Notes under the pieces: generated by a model | Database searches by the model: none | Told to the model about the DNA's origin: nothing | The model's input: the letters and a program-made list of their open reading frames with translations, nothing else | NCBI RefSeq assembly: GCF_010367455.1 | Contig: NZ_WRPR01000029.1 | Span: forward strand, 1-33,369 | Origin: Candidatus Laterigemmans baculatus | GTDB taxonomy: Bacteria > Planctomycetota > Planctomycetia > Pirellulales > Pirellulaceae | Reading direction: 5' to 3' | Length of the DNA stretch: 33,369 bases | Shown: in pieces, positions 1-7,562 of the stretch | How the letters are laid out: the number at the start of each line of letters is the position of its first letter | Position numbering within the stretch: the stretch's first letter is position 1 | Translations under genes and position numbers: made by a program

Positions 1-69
1 GTAACTCCAATGTCTACCGGAACTAAGGCTCTCGCGCTAGATACCTACGCTGATCAGCGGATGAAATAT

Positions 70-97
70 CCGGGCTAGCGCGTGGCGGCTGATTGAA
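70..97. repeat. GCTAGC-core dispersed repeat, single copy
   Basis: The stretch around 71-96 (core GGGCTAGCGCGTGGCGGCTG) is nearly the same as 18594-18616 and is related to the GCTAGC elements at 6.7, 18.4, 25.7, 27.8 and 31.6 kb. It lies just past the 3' end of the cupin gene. Nothing else is recognisable in 1-144. Confidence 0.6.
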
Positions 98-144
98 GCA
101 GCATGCCTGTTCGGCTTGCCGTGAAACAGTGTCCTACGCCCCTC

Positions 145-1131
145 CTACGCCTGGCCGGCACCGACCAATTGCGGCTCGGCTTTCGGCTCGGCCTTGTTGA
201 GCAGCTGGACGCAGTTCGGGGCCTGCGGATCGACCTCAAAGGTGATTGGGAATCGATATCCTTTGCGGGCGTCTTGATGGAAGCCGGGCATCCGGCGGGC
301 GACGCGGATCCCAAACTCTTTCATCGCTGCGGTGCACCCTTCGACCTCCGCCGAGGCGGTGCAGCCGGGAAACCAGCGGCGGAAGAAGTGGTTTGACATG
401 TGGACGTTGTTGCGACGCTGAGCCGCGCGGGTCATGTGCTCGGTTGAGAGCGACACGTTCAGGCCCGCCAAATTCACCACGCGGTGCGGTGAATGCTGGG
501 CCCAGGTGACGACCTGGCCGGGCTGGAGATCGAGCACTTCGGCCGACTCATCGAAGCTGGTGTGGTAGGGAATCTCTTCGGAGCGTTCCCCAACCATGAT
601 CCCTTCGAGGATCGAGTTGCTGACGAAGGGGTCTTGCCGCGGATACACCCAGACCCGTTTGGTGCCACGAATGTGCCACAAAATGTTCAGTGGTGCGTCG
701 ACGTGGTAATAGACCTGAGCGGTGGGCGAGGAGATCAGCAGGTTGGCGGAATGTTCGAAGGAGTGAAAGCCGCCGACTTGGGCCTCCATATCGCCGTACA
801 GGCCGTGGACCAGATCGCGATACCGCTCATGGTGGATGACCATCTTTCGCAGGTTCAGCCACAGGCGACCGCGCTGCACCATCTCGAGCAACTCGCTGCC
901 GCTGAAGTCTTTGAGATCTCCTTCTCGCCACTCGTTCCGCTGCATCGGATCGTCGCCCATCGTGTTGACGCTGAGGTCTTGGCGGGGGTGACGCTCGATC
1001 AAGTCGGCCAGTGCGGCATCGCCGAACAATCCGCTTGCTTCCAGGTTGTGACTGGCAACCAGCGTCTCGCGACCTAGCTTCGCCTGCCACACGGGATCTT
1101 GCGGAACCAGCTTGAATGGGGAGTCGGTCAT
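145..1131 (-). CDS. JmjC-type cupin-like protein (putative Fe(II)/2-oxoglutarate oxygenase)
   Basis: A 328-residue soluble protein with no signal peptide. The central part has the JmjC/cupin-8 pattern: an HVD metal-binding pair (about residues 143-145), then a conserved LWHIRGTKRVWVYP strand, and a distal His in HSPHR (213-216). Together these suit an Fe(II) site with 2-oxoglutarate as co-substrate. Such proteins hydroxylate protein or small-molecule substrates; the substrate here cannot be read from the sequence. I chose the ATG at 1131 because an AAAGG motif lies 7-8 bases upstream. The in-frame ATG at 1152 has no such site. The gene stands alone and is divergent from the sulfatase gene across about 200 bp that must hold both promoters. 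Family assignment is fairly sure, function is not. Confidence 0.8.
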   Translation of the reverse strand: MTDSPFKLVPQDPVWQAKLGRETLVASHNLEASGLFGDAALADLIERHPRQDLSVNTMGDDPMQRNEWREGDLKDFSGSELLEMVQRGRLWLNLRKMVIHHERYRDLVHGLYGDMEAQVGGFHSFEHSANLLISSPTAQVYYHVDAPLNILWHIRGTKRVWVYPRQDPFVSNSILEGIMVGERSEEIPYHTSFDESAEVLDLQPGQVVTWAQHSPHRVVNLAGLNVSLSTEHMTRAAQRRNNVHMSNHFFRRWFPGCTASAEVEGCTAAMKEFGIRVARRMPGFHQDARKGYRFPITFEVDPQAPNCVQLLNKAEPKAEPQLVGAGQA

Positions 1132-1338
1132 CGGTTGCCTTTCAGTGTTCATGCATGGCGGGTCAACGAGAAAGCCGGAACGTTTTTAACCGTAGCTCAC
1201 GATTCGGCAGCTGGCCGAACGAGCTGCGGATCCGATCCCCCGACTGGTTTCGCGCTTCCGCATCAATCACACTGGGCGGTCTTCCCCCGGCTTTTGTTGA
1301 TACGCACTGTTTGCTTCGTCCGCACTGGAGACTGACCG

Positions 1339-2895
1339 ATGCCGCGACGTTTGTTCGATCACCGATTACTTCGCTCGTTGTTGCTGCTGGTGATCGCGGT
1401 GGCCGGTCATGCCGTCGGGGCCCGCGTTGCCGTGGGGGCCGAAAAGAACATCGTGTTCTTTATCACGGACGATGAGAGCCCCACGCTGGGATGCTATGGC
1501 GACCCGGTCGCCAAAACTCCCCACGCCGATGCGCTGGCGGCCGACGGCACTCGCTTCACACATGCTTTCGCCACCACGGCGAGCTGCAGTGCTAGCCGCT
1601 CGGTCGTCCTCACCGGGCTGCACAACCACGTCAATGGTCAGTACGGGCACCAACACGCCTACCACAAATTCACAACATTTCCTGATGCGATTCGTTTAAC
1701 CCTCCCGCAGGTGCTCGCGCGGCAGGGTTATCGCACTGGGCAGATCGGCAAGTTTCACGTCGCTCCCGAAGAGGTCTACCACTTCGAGACGTATCTACGC
1801 GGCAATGGGCGAAATGCGGTCCAGATGGCGGAGAACTGCCGCGAATTCATTTCAGACCACACCGAGGAGCGGCCGTTCTTCCTGTACTTCGCCACCTCGG
1901 ATCCGCATCGGGGCGGAGGCATCGATAAGCAATCGGAATTGGCGCTGAAGCCCGACTTGTTTGGCAATCGCCCGAACGATGGCTCGCATGTCGGCGTCGA
2001 CGAAGTCTTCTATGATCCGGCAACCGTGCCTGTTCCGGCGTTCCTCAGCGATACGCCAGAAACTCGCGAAGAGCTGGCGCAGTACTACCAGTCCTGCTCT
2101 CGGGTCGACCAGGGGCTGGGGCGGTTGATCGAAATTCTCAAACAGGCGGGCGTATACCACAAGACGCTGATCGTATTTACCTCCGACCATGGAATGGCCT
2201 TCTCCGGCGGCAAGACAACGGTTTATGAGGGAGGGCTTCGCGTCCCCTTCTTGGTTCGCAATCCGTACGAGCAAAACCGGGGCGTCGTCAGCGATGCGAT
2301 GATCAGCCATATCGATATCACCCCGAGTCTGCTCGATTTCGCCGGAGGACTCGATGCGGAAGCGAACGCCCCAAAGGAGCTGATCGATGCCGACGCCTAC
2401 TGGCGAGAGCGGGGTGAGAACGTTAAGGAGAATCGCAGTGGGCCGCACAAGTTTGACCGCTATCACGGCCGCTCATGGATTCCGATCCTTGGGAAGCCCG
2501 ACGCGAAGCACTGGGACCAGATCCATGCTTCGCACACGTTCCATGAAATTCAGATGTACTATCCGATGCGCGTCGTTCGCGATCGCAATTACAAGCTGAT
2601 CTGGAACATCGCCGCGCCCCTCCCCTACCCGTTCGCTTCGGATCTGTGGGCCGCGTCGAGTTGGCAATCGCAATATCAAAAGGGGCTGGACGCACCTTAT
2701 GGAAAGAAAACCGTCGGGGAATATATCCAGCGTCCATACTTCGAACTGTACGACATGCAGCAAGATCCGCACGAAGCTAAAAATTTAGCTGATGATCCCC
2801 GCTATGCTGACACGCTCCAGACTTACAAGAAAAAGCTGCAGGCGTTTCAGGAGGAAATGGGAGACCCGTGGATCATGAAATGGGAGTATGAGTAG
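1339..2895 (+). CDS. Exported sulfatase, N-sulfoglucosamine sulfohydrolase (sulfamidase)-like
   Basis: A 518-residue sulfatase of the alkaline-phosphatase-like fold. A signal peptide covers about residues 1-34 (hydrophobic LLLLVIAVAG, likely cleavage near VGA-EK). The active-site signature C-S-A-S-R lies at 83-87; Cys83 is the residue matured to formylglycine. Metal ligands are seen in ITDDE (D44, D45) and in TSDHG. The segments KFHVAPEEVYHFE and PFFLYFATSDPHR, and the order of the later blocks, resemble human heparan N-sulfatase more than typical arylsulfatases, so the likely reaction is removal of N- or O-sulfate from a sulfated sugar in the periplasm or outside the cell. GGAG 8 bases before the ATG supports the start. 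The maturation enzyme is not in the window. The next gene downstream is also exported. Confidence 0.93.
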   Translation: MPRRLFDHRLLRSLLLLVIAVAGHAVGARVAVGAEKNIVFFITDDESPTLGCYGDPVAKTPHADALAADGTRFTHAFATTASCSASRSVVLTGLHNHVNGQYGHQHAYHKFTTFPDAIRLTLPQVLARQGYRTGQIGKFHVAPEEVYHFETYLRGNGRNAVQMAENCREFISDHTEERPFFLYFATSDPHRGGGIDKQSELALKPDLFGNRPNDGSHVGVDEVFYDPATVPVPAFLSDTPETREELAQYYQSCSRVDQGLGRLIEILKQAGVYHKTLIVFTSDHGMAFSGGKTTVYEGGLRVPFLVRNPYEQNRGVVSDAMISHIDITPSLLDFAGGLDAEANAPKELIDADAYWRERGENVKENRSGPHKFDRYHGRSWIPILGKPDAKHWDQIHASHTFHEIQMYYPMRVVRDRNYKLIWNIAAPLPYPFASDLWAASSWQSQYQKGLDAPYGKKTVGEYIQRPYFELYDMQQDPHEAKNLADDPRYADTLQTYKKKLQAFQEEMGDPWIMKWEYE

Positions 2896-2943
2896 CGCTT
2901 GGTGTCACCCTCAGAGCACGGAGGGATAAATACCCGTCTTGTT

Positions 2944-2964
2944 CACCCTCTCCCCGGGAGGGTG
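2944..2964. repeat. CACCCTC/GAGGGTG hairpin repeat
   Basis: CACCCTC (2944-2950) pairs with GAGGGTG (2958-2964). It belongs to the family also seen at 5543-5563, 24809-24829 and 25557-25577. It sits 50 bp after the sulfatase stop and could act as a transcript end, but no T-run follows. Confidence 0.6.
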
Positions 2965-3029
2965 ATGTTTCGGCTTTCTGTCAGAGCGCAGGGCTCTGTC
3001 TACCCCTTCCCTCCAAAAGAAGCCTCGCC

Positions 3030-5402
3030 ATGTTGCCCCACCTTTCTTTGCGCATGCCGCTCTCTGTTTTGGCCGTTGCTGTTGCGATGGGGCCGGCTAC
3101 GGTTTTCGCTCAATCCTCGGAGACTCCCGAGCGATTGCCGAATACGGCGCCGCTGGTGGCCGAAGAGCCGTTGATCGATCGGATGCTGGTCGGGGCGGAG
3201 CGCTTTTTGGATGCGCAGCTGGTGGCGACCCAGCAGCGGCGGCGGGCGGAGTGGATTGAGCGGATGCAGAAGCCGGCGGCGGAACGCGAAGCACGCTTGG
3301 CGGAACTGCGCGAGCGTTTGCAGAAAATGGTGGGAGGGGACGATTCACGAGTGACCGCGGGACTGCCGCAGATCGTCGCTCCGCTCGGTGGGCCATCGGA
3401 GCTCGCCCGCGGCGGCGGGGTGGTGGTGCACCAGGTCCGCTGGCCGGTGCTGGACGGGTATGTCGCCGAAGGATTGGCGGTGACTCCGGAGCACCGTCCT
3501 GGGGCTCCCGAGGGTGGCGCTCCGCAAGCGACTGTAATCTGGTTGCCTGAGGCGGACGTGCGACCTGAGACGCTGGTGGGGCTCGACGGCGTGGCAGCGG
3601 GTGGTAGTGAAGATCCCGCGGCAGGGCTGCCCTTGCAGTTGGCCGCGGCTGGCTGCCGCGTGATCGTCCCGCAGATGATCAGCCGACGGATGGAAGTCCG
3701 CGGCGGGCGAGCCGAGATCACCGACCGCGAGTACGTCTATCGGGCAACGTTTGTGCTCGGACGGCATCCGCTGGGGTTGGAAGTTCAAACGGTTCGGGCG
3801 GTGGTCGACGGGTTGCGGCCGGAGGGGGCCAGCGCGAGCGACTCGCCGATCGCGGTTGCCGGTCATGGCGAGGGCGGTTTGGTGGCGTTGCTGACCGGTG
3901 CGATCGATCCCCGCGTCGATGTCGTGCTCGCCAGCGGAGTGTGGGGAAACCGGGATGCGATGTGGAGCGAGCCGGTCTCCCGCAATCTGTTTGGGTTGCT
4001 CAGCGATTTTGGTGATGCGCCCTTGGCTGCGATGATCGGGCCGCGGCGGCTGATCATCGAGGCGGCCCAGGGACCCGAGCTTGAGATTGCGACGAAATCG
4101 GCGGCGCCGGGTCGGTTGGTTTCGCCCACTCTCGAAGAGGTCGAGGAGGCCACCGCGGCGACGCGTCAGATCATGGGCGACGCGTGCGATTGGTTGACGG
4201 TGATCGATCCGCCTGGTGCCGGCTATGGATCGACTCAGGCTCTCGAGACGCTGGTCGAATCGCTGGGTGTCACCGCAAAGCGAATCGCCGATCGCCAGTC
4301 GCTGCGGGCTCCAGTGGCCGCAACGAGTCGCGGGCCATTCGATGCCGAGGCGGCTCGTGCGGAACAATTGCGGCAGATCGAGCGGCTGGGGGACCACTGG
4401 GTGCGGACCAGCCGCAAAGTGCGGAGTGGGATGATCGACGAACTCGACACGTCGTCGCTCGAGGCGTACGAGGCCGCAACGGCTCCGCTTCGGGAGCGTT
4501 TCGAGCGGGACGTGCTGGGCCGTTTCGACCAGCCACTGCTGCCGCCAGCGGTCCGCTCGCGGCTCTGGCGACGCAGCGATCGCTGGACTGGCTGGGAAGT
4601 CGAGATGGATGTGTTTCCGGAGTTGATTGCCGGTGGCATTTTGCTCGTTCCCAACGATGCGCCGGCGGACGAACCGCGACCGGTGGTCGTCTGCGTCCAT
4701 GGGCTGGAGGGAACGCCGGAGCACACGATCACCGAGGAGCGTGCCGCCTACAATCACTTTGCCGCGTCGCTCTGCGAGCGAGGGTTCATCGTCTTCTGTC
4801 CGCAGCAACCCTACACTGGCGGCGATCGGTTTCGCGTCCTGCAGCGGAAAGCCAACCCGCTCGGAAAGACTCTGTTTTCGCTGATCGTTCCCCAGCATCG
4901 GCAACTGGTCCGCTGGCTGCAGACGCTGCCTCAAGTCGATCCCGAGCGGGTCGCTTTCTACGGGCTGAGCTACGGGGGAAAATCAGCGATGCGAATCCCG
5001 GCCGTCGTCACCGAATACGGCCCGACGATCTGCTCGGGCGACTACAACGAATGGGTGCTGAAGAACGTCAGCACGAGTGATCGGTTCAGCTATGTCTGGA
5101 CGGGCGAGTACGAGATCTTCGAGTTCGACCTCGCCGGGACCTTTAGCTACGCCGAGATGGCCGCGCTGATTTGCCCGCGGCCGTTCATGGTCGAGCGGGG
5201 GCATTTCGACGGGGTCGCCGAGGACCGCTGGGTCGGCTTCGAGTATGCCCCGGTTCGCTATCTGTACGCGGCTCGCTTGAAAATCCCCGAGCGGACCGAA
5301 ATCGAGTGGTTCCCCGGACCGCACGCGATCTTTGGCAAAGGGAGCTACGAGTTCCTCCATCGCCATCTCGATTGGCCCGAACCGGCAGCCGCCGCACGCT
5401 AG
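3030..5402 (+). CDS. Exported tandem alpha/beta-hydrolase (dienelactone hydrolase/acetyl-xylan-esterase-like)
   Basis: A 790-residue protein with a signal peptide (about 1-27, cleavage after VFA). It holds two alpha/beta-hydrolase units. The C-terminal unit looks complete: nucleophile Ser647 in GLSYG, acid candidate Asp727 in RGHFDG, His765 in GPHAIFG, plus an HGLEGT oxyanion segment near 557. The N-terminal unit has GHGEG at 278-282, where the nucleophile Ser is replaced by Gly, so it is probably inactive as a hydrolase and may bind ligand or hold structure. Such exported proteins usually deacylate polysaccharides or plant-type esters; the substrate is unknown. The preceding gene is an exported sulfatase, which fits use of decorated polysaccharides. 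The stop codon TAG lies inside a dispersed repeat that starts at 5398. Confidence 0.85.
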   Translation: MLPHLSLRMPLSVLAVAVAMGPATVFAQSSETPERLPNTAPLVAEEPLIDRMLVGAERFLDAQLVATQQRRRAEWIERMQKPAAEREARLAELRERLQKMVGGDDSRVTAGLPQIVAPLGGPSELARGGGVVVHQVRWPVLDGYVAEGLAVTPEHRPGAPEGGAPQATVIWLPEADVRPETLVGLDGVAAGGSEDPAAGLPLQLAAAGCRVIVPQMISRRMEVRGGRAEITDREYVYRATFVLGRHPLGLEVQTVRAVVDGLRPEGASASDSPIAVAGHGEGGLVALLTGAIDPRVDVVLASGVWGNRDAMWSEPVSRNLFGLLSDFGDAPLAAMIGPRRLIIEAAQGPELEIATKSAAPGRLVSPTLEEVEEATAATRQIMGDACDWLTVIDPPGAGYGSTQALETLVESLGVTAKRIADRQSLRAPVAATSRGPFDAEAARAEQLRQIERLGDHWVRTSRKVRSGMIDELDTSSLEAYEAATAPLRERFERDVLGRFDQPLLPPAVRSRLWRRSDRWTGWEVEMDVFPELIAGGILLVPNDAPADEPRPVVVCVHGLEGTPEHTITEERAAYNHFAASLCERGFIVFCPQQPYTGGDRFRVLQRKANPLGKTLFSLIVPQHRQLVRWLQTLPQVDPERVAFYGLSYGGKSAMRIPAVVTEYGPTICSGDYNEWVLKNVSTSDRFSYVWTGEYEIFEFDLAGTFSYAEMAALICPRPFMVERGHFDGVAEDRWVGFEYAPVRYLYAARLKIPERTEIEWFPGPHAIFGKGSYEFLHRHLDWPEPAAAAR

Positions 5403-5520
5403 CTAAATAGCGCCGATTTGAAGTCATTCGCAGCAGGATGACTTGCGGAAAAATCGTTTAACGGCAAGCCGAAGGCGACTGCTTTTTAAAACACAGTCGC
5501 TTGCGGCTTGCCGTTAAACG
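5398..5520. repeat. 123-bp dispersed repeat with long inverted repeat
   Basis: The same element recurs at 33275-33369, cut by the window edge; 48 bases are identical (5445-5492 and 33322-33369). Its right half is a large hairpin: 5455-5482 pairs with 5493-5520 with about two mismatches, around a T/A-rich turn. It lies between convergent genes and contains the stop codon of the upstream hydrolase gene. Confidence 0.85.
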
Positions 5521-5542
5521 ACTGTGTGACCCACTTCCTCGC

Positions 5543-5563
5543 CACCTTCCCGGGGGGAAGGTG
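5543..5563. repeat. CACCTTCC/GGAAGGTG hairpin repeat
   Basis: CACCTTCC (5543-5550) pairs perfectly with GGAAGGTG (5556-5563) around a C/G loop. It is a variant of the CACCCTCCC hairpin family, placed between two convergent genes. Confidence 0.55.
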
Positions 5564-5595
5564 ACGTAGGCAATTTTCTGACCGAGCCCAGTCAA

Positions 5596-5613
5596 AGCCG
5601 CTCCTCAGCGGCT
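5596..5613 (-). terminator. Possible hairpin after the Cys-Cys repeat gene
   Basis: AGCCGCT (5596-5602) and AGCGGCT (5607-5613) form a perfect 7-bp stem with a 4-base loop, 20 bp past the stop codon of the minus-strand gene. No clear T-run follows on either strand, so the terminator role is tentative. Confidence 0.35.
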
Positions 5614-5632
5614 CATCCGCTTGGCCGCCAGC

Positions 5633-6019
5633 TTAGGCATTCGCGTCGGCTTCGCAGCATGCCTTGCCTTCGCCGCAGCACTCAGCGCCGGCCTCGCAGC
5701 ACTCAGCGCCCTTCTCGCAGCATTCGGCTTTGGCTTCGCAGCACTCGGCTTTGGCTTCGCAGCATTCGGCTTTGGCTTCGCAGCATTCGGCTTTGGCTTC
5801 CTGGCAGCAAGCCTTCGCTTCGTCGCAGCAGGCCTTGCCTTCCTGGCAGCACGCTTTGGCTTTCTCTGCGTCGCAGCAGGCGAGTTTTTCTTCGCAGCAA
5901 GCCAGTTTTTCAACACAGCAGGCGGGAGTCTTCGGGGCTTCCTCGGACTGCGTCGCGGCGACGCCGGTCAGGGTGAGGCCGAGGACGAGCAACAAGCCGG
6001 TGAGGGAGTTCATCAACAT
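5633..6019 (-). CDS. Exported Cys-Cys heptad-repeat protein, unknown function
   Basis: A 128-residue protein with a signal peptide (about 1-22, cleavage near GVAA). The mature part is almost wholly 13 copies of a Cys-Cys pair with acidic and Lys residues between, mostly at 7-residue spacing (consensus A-E-C-C-E-A-K). That is 26 Cys in about 105 residues, with no His-containing heme motif and hardly any aromatic residue. I do not recognise a family. A helix with this spacing would put all Cys pairs on one face; metal binding (a metallothionein-like sink) or thiol redox buffering in the periplasm is inference. The start at 6019 is supported by AAGGA about 9 bases upstream. Long antisense frames across it are shadows of the repeat. 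The gene upstream on the same strand also encodes a Cys-rich exported protein. Confidence 0.82.
   Translation of the reverse strand: MLMNSLTGLLLVLGLTLTGVAATQSEEAPKTPACCVEKLACCEEKLACCDAEKAKACCQEGKACCDEAKACCQEAKAECCEAKAECCEAKAECCEAKAECCEKGAECCEAGAECCGEGKACCEADANA
5711..5794. repeat. 21-bp tandem repeat inside the Cys-Cys gene
   Basis: Three near-identical 21-bp units (5732-5752, 5753-5773, 5774-5794) and one diverged unit (5711-5731) encode successive AECCEAK heptads. The near-identity at DNA level suggests recent expansion by slippage or unequal recombination. Confidence 0.8.
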
Positions 6020-6058
6020 ATTCAGAGTTCCTTGAGAACAAGCGTGTGGGTTTGATTA

Positions 6059-6081
6059 CCTGAAGCAAACAGTGCTTCAGG
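6059..6081. promoter_or_regulatory. Palindrome upstream of the Cys-Cys repeat gene
   Basis: CCTGAAGCA (6059-6067) and TGCTTCAGG (6073-6081) form a perfect 9-bp inverted repeat around 5 bases, 40 bp before the start codon at 6019. It may be an operator or a stem-loop in the leader, or the end of the upstream transcript. It carries no T-run toward the gene. Its role is inferred only from position and symmetry. Confidence 0.4.
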
Positions 6082-6182
6082 CGGTTGTGCCGCGCCGCGG
6101 GTCGGCGGTGCGGGACCCTCGCGTCATCAGGGACGCGACGGCGATGTGTGAAGCAAGAACGGACTCCGCTAGGGCCGTTCTG

Positions 6183-6629
6183 TTAACACCGCCACACGCA
6201 CTTGAGAATATGCAGCCTCACGGGAGTGGCGATCGGTTCGCGGCTCGGCGAGCTGATCTCGGCAGCATGATCCATGCTAAGATCGGCCGTCGAGGCGACG
6301 AAACTCGCCTCCGTGTCTGGGGCATTCGTCCGCAGGGGAACCGTCGCTTCGGCGGCATCGCAGCAGTCGCACACCGACTGCAGCGGAGCGCAAGGGGCGT
6401 CCGAATGGGCCCCGGACGCGTGGCACCCGAACACCGGCGAGGCCGGCCGCGAGTGCTCCCGGACACTTGATGCCGGCGCGGCTGCGGACCCGCAGCAGCT
6501 CCGCACGGGCGTCTGGGCCGAGCTGCTGGCGGTGCTTTCCGGCCGCAGCCAATCTCCGCACCCGGAAGGGGGCAGGACCAGCAGGAGGCTCGTCAGGAAA
6601 GCGAACGACGGGAAGGGAAAGGGATACAT
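6183..6629 (-). CDS. Small exported Cys-rich hypothetical protein
   Basis: A 148-residue frame. The N-terminus looks like a signal sequence (FAFLTSLLLVLPPSGCG); the Cys at about 24 could be a lipid attachment site, although the residue at -3 is Pro and not the usual Leu. The rest is rich in Ser, Pro and Ala and holds about ten more Cys, including SCC and CDCC clusters. Third codon positions are GC-rich as in the neighbours. No Shine-Dalgarno motif is obvious before the ATG, and other frames overlap, so its reality is uncertain. It runs in the same direction as the Cys-Cys repeat gene 163 bp downstream, and both products are exported and Cys-rich, which hints at a shared role. No family recognised. 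Confidence 0.5.
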   Translation of the reverse strand: MYPFPFPSFAFLTSLLLVLPPSGCGDWLRPESTASSSAQTPVRSCCGSAAAPASSVREHSRPASPVFGCHASGAHSDAPCAPLQSVCDCCDAAEATVPLRTNAPDTEASFVASTADLSMDHAAEISSPSREPIATPVRLHILKCVWRC

Positions 6630-6723
6630 GGCTATCGATTGTTATCGGAGCAGAGTCCCTATGGTTCGCTCGACCGCGAAAAAAAGTCAAGACCGACCGG
6701 ATCGGAGCGCCGCTGCGTCTTTT

Positions 6724-6896
6724 GAGCCGTAGGCGCTAGCCTCGGGCCTTGGCGAGCCCGGGATTTCCGCTGCAGGGGAACCCGCGGCTAGCGCCGTCGG
6801 CTCTGGGGAAGCGGGGGCTAGCGCCCGGCGGCTGATGAATAATCCGGGCTAGCGCCCGTCGGCTGTAGGAACCCGCGGCTAGCGCCGTCGGCTCAG
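6724..6896. repeat. GCTAGC-core element (80 bp) followed by three extra half-copies
   Basis: 6724-6803 is an 80-bp element with imperfect inverted ends, GAGCCGTAGGCGCTAGC on the left and GCTAGCGCCGTCGGCTC on the right. Its reverse complement closely matches 27790-27867. Three more half-copies follow (about 6814-6836, 6845-6865, 6872-6893). Together with A/T-poor unique sequence they fill the 360-bp space 6630-6989 between a leftward and a rightward gene; no gene was found there. Confidence 0.8.
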
Positions 6897-6953
6897 GGGG
6901 GCTGACAGAGCCTGGTCTCTGGGCGGGCGTCTGGCTTCGATCGGGCGCGTCTC

Positions 6954-6959
6954 CTACAA
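6954..6959 (+). promoter_or_regulatory. Possible -10 box TACAAT before aroK
   Basis: TACAAT stands in GC-rich sequence 30 bp before the aroK ATG. A similar CTACAATC occurs at 23568-23575. No good -35 box is seen at standard spacing. Confidence 0.3.
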
Positions 6960-6989
6960 TCCGCCGCGTCGGTGCCGAGGCGTGTCGGG

Positions 6990-7562
6990 ATGGCGCGCCT
7001 GCGGTCGCTCTTCCGTCGTGCTGAAGGATTCGCAGCGTTGTCCCATCTTTTTCTGGCCGGCTACCGGGGAACGGGAAAGTCTTCGATCGCCGCGTTGCTG
7101 GCCCAGCGATGGTCGCTGCCGGCGGTCGATTTGGACGCAGTGGTCCAGGAGCTTGCCGGGCGGTCGATTGCAGAAATTTTTGCCGATGCTGGGGAGGCGG
7201 AATTCCGGCGGCTGGAGTCGCAAGCGCTGGGCGAAGTGGCCGCCCGACACTCTCCGCAGATCGTGGCCCTCGGCGGCGGTGCGGTGTTGCGGGAGGAGAA
7301 TCGGCGGGTGATCCGCAGCTCCGGACGATGCGTTCGGCTGACCGCTTCGGTCGAGACGATCGCTGCGCGGATTGCTGGCGACGGAGTTACCGCCGCCCAG
7401 CGACCACCGCTGACGCGTCTGGGGCAGATCGAAGAGATCCGCCAACTGCTCGAAGCTCGCCGAGAAGCTTACGAAGCGGCGGCCGAGTGGACGGTCGACA
7501 CCGAAGGTAAGAGCCTAGCCGAGGTGGCCGAAGAGATCGGTCGCTGGTGGGAGTCGAGCTAA
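6990..7562 (+). CDS. aroK: Shikimate kinase
   Basis: Phosphorylates shikimate at the 3-hydroxyl with ATP in the chorismate pathway, in the cytoplasm. Visible motifs, in order: P-loop GYRGTGKS close to the N-terminus, shikimate-contacting Asp in VDLDA, FRRLES, GGGAVL, and the lid Arg in QRPPLT. From the ATG at 6990 (GAGG 9 bases upstream) the product is 190 residues. A GTG at 6972 and a TTG at 7038 are also in frame. The TTG has AAGGA at good spacing and would give 174 residues, the usual length of the family, so the true start could be there. The gene converges on the acyltransferase gene, and the two stop codons overlap by 4 bp (7559-7562). trpD at 22.4-23.5 kb uses a product of the same pathway. 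Confidence 0.9.
   Translation: MARLRSLFRRAEGFAALSHLFLAGYRGTGKSSIAALLAQRWSLPAVDLDAVVQELAGRSIAEIFADAGEAEFRRLESQALGEVAARHSPQIVALGGGAVLREENRRVIRSSGRCVRLTASVETIAARIAGDGVTAAQRPPLTRLGQIEEIRQLLEARREAYEAAAEWTVDTEGKSLAEVAEEIGRWWESS

Noticed and set aside
3345-4934. A 529-codon minus-strand frame inside the tandem hydrolase
   Set aside because: Arg/Pro/Gln-rich without motifs; antisense of a protein with a signal peptide and catalytic triad.
5621-6055. A plus-strand frame with Phe/Gly/Ala repeats opposite the Cys-Cys gene
   Set aside because: A shadow of the 21-bp repeat; it lacks a ribosome site, while the minus strand has a signal peptide and a good Shine-Dalgarno motif.
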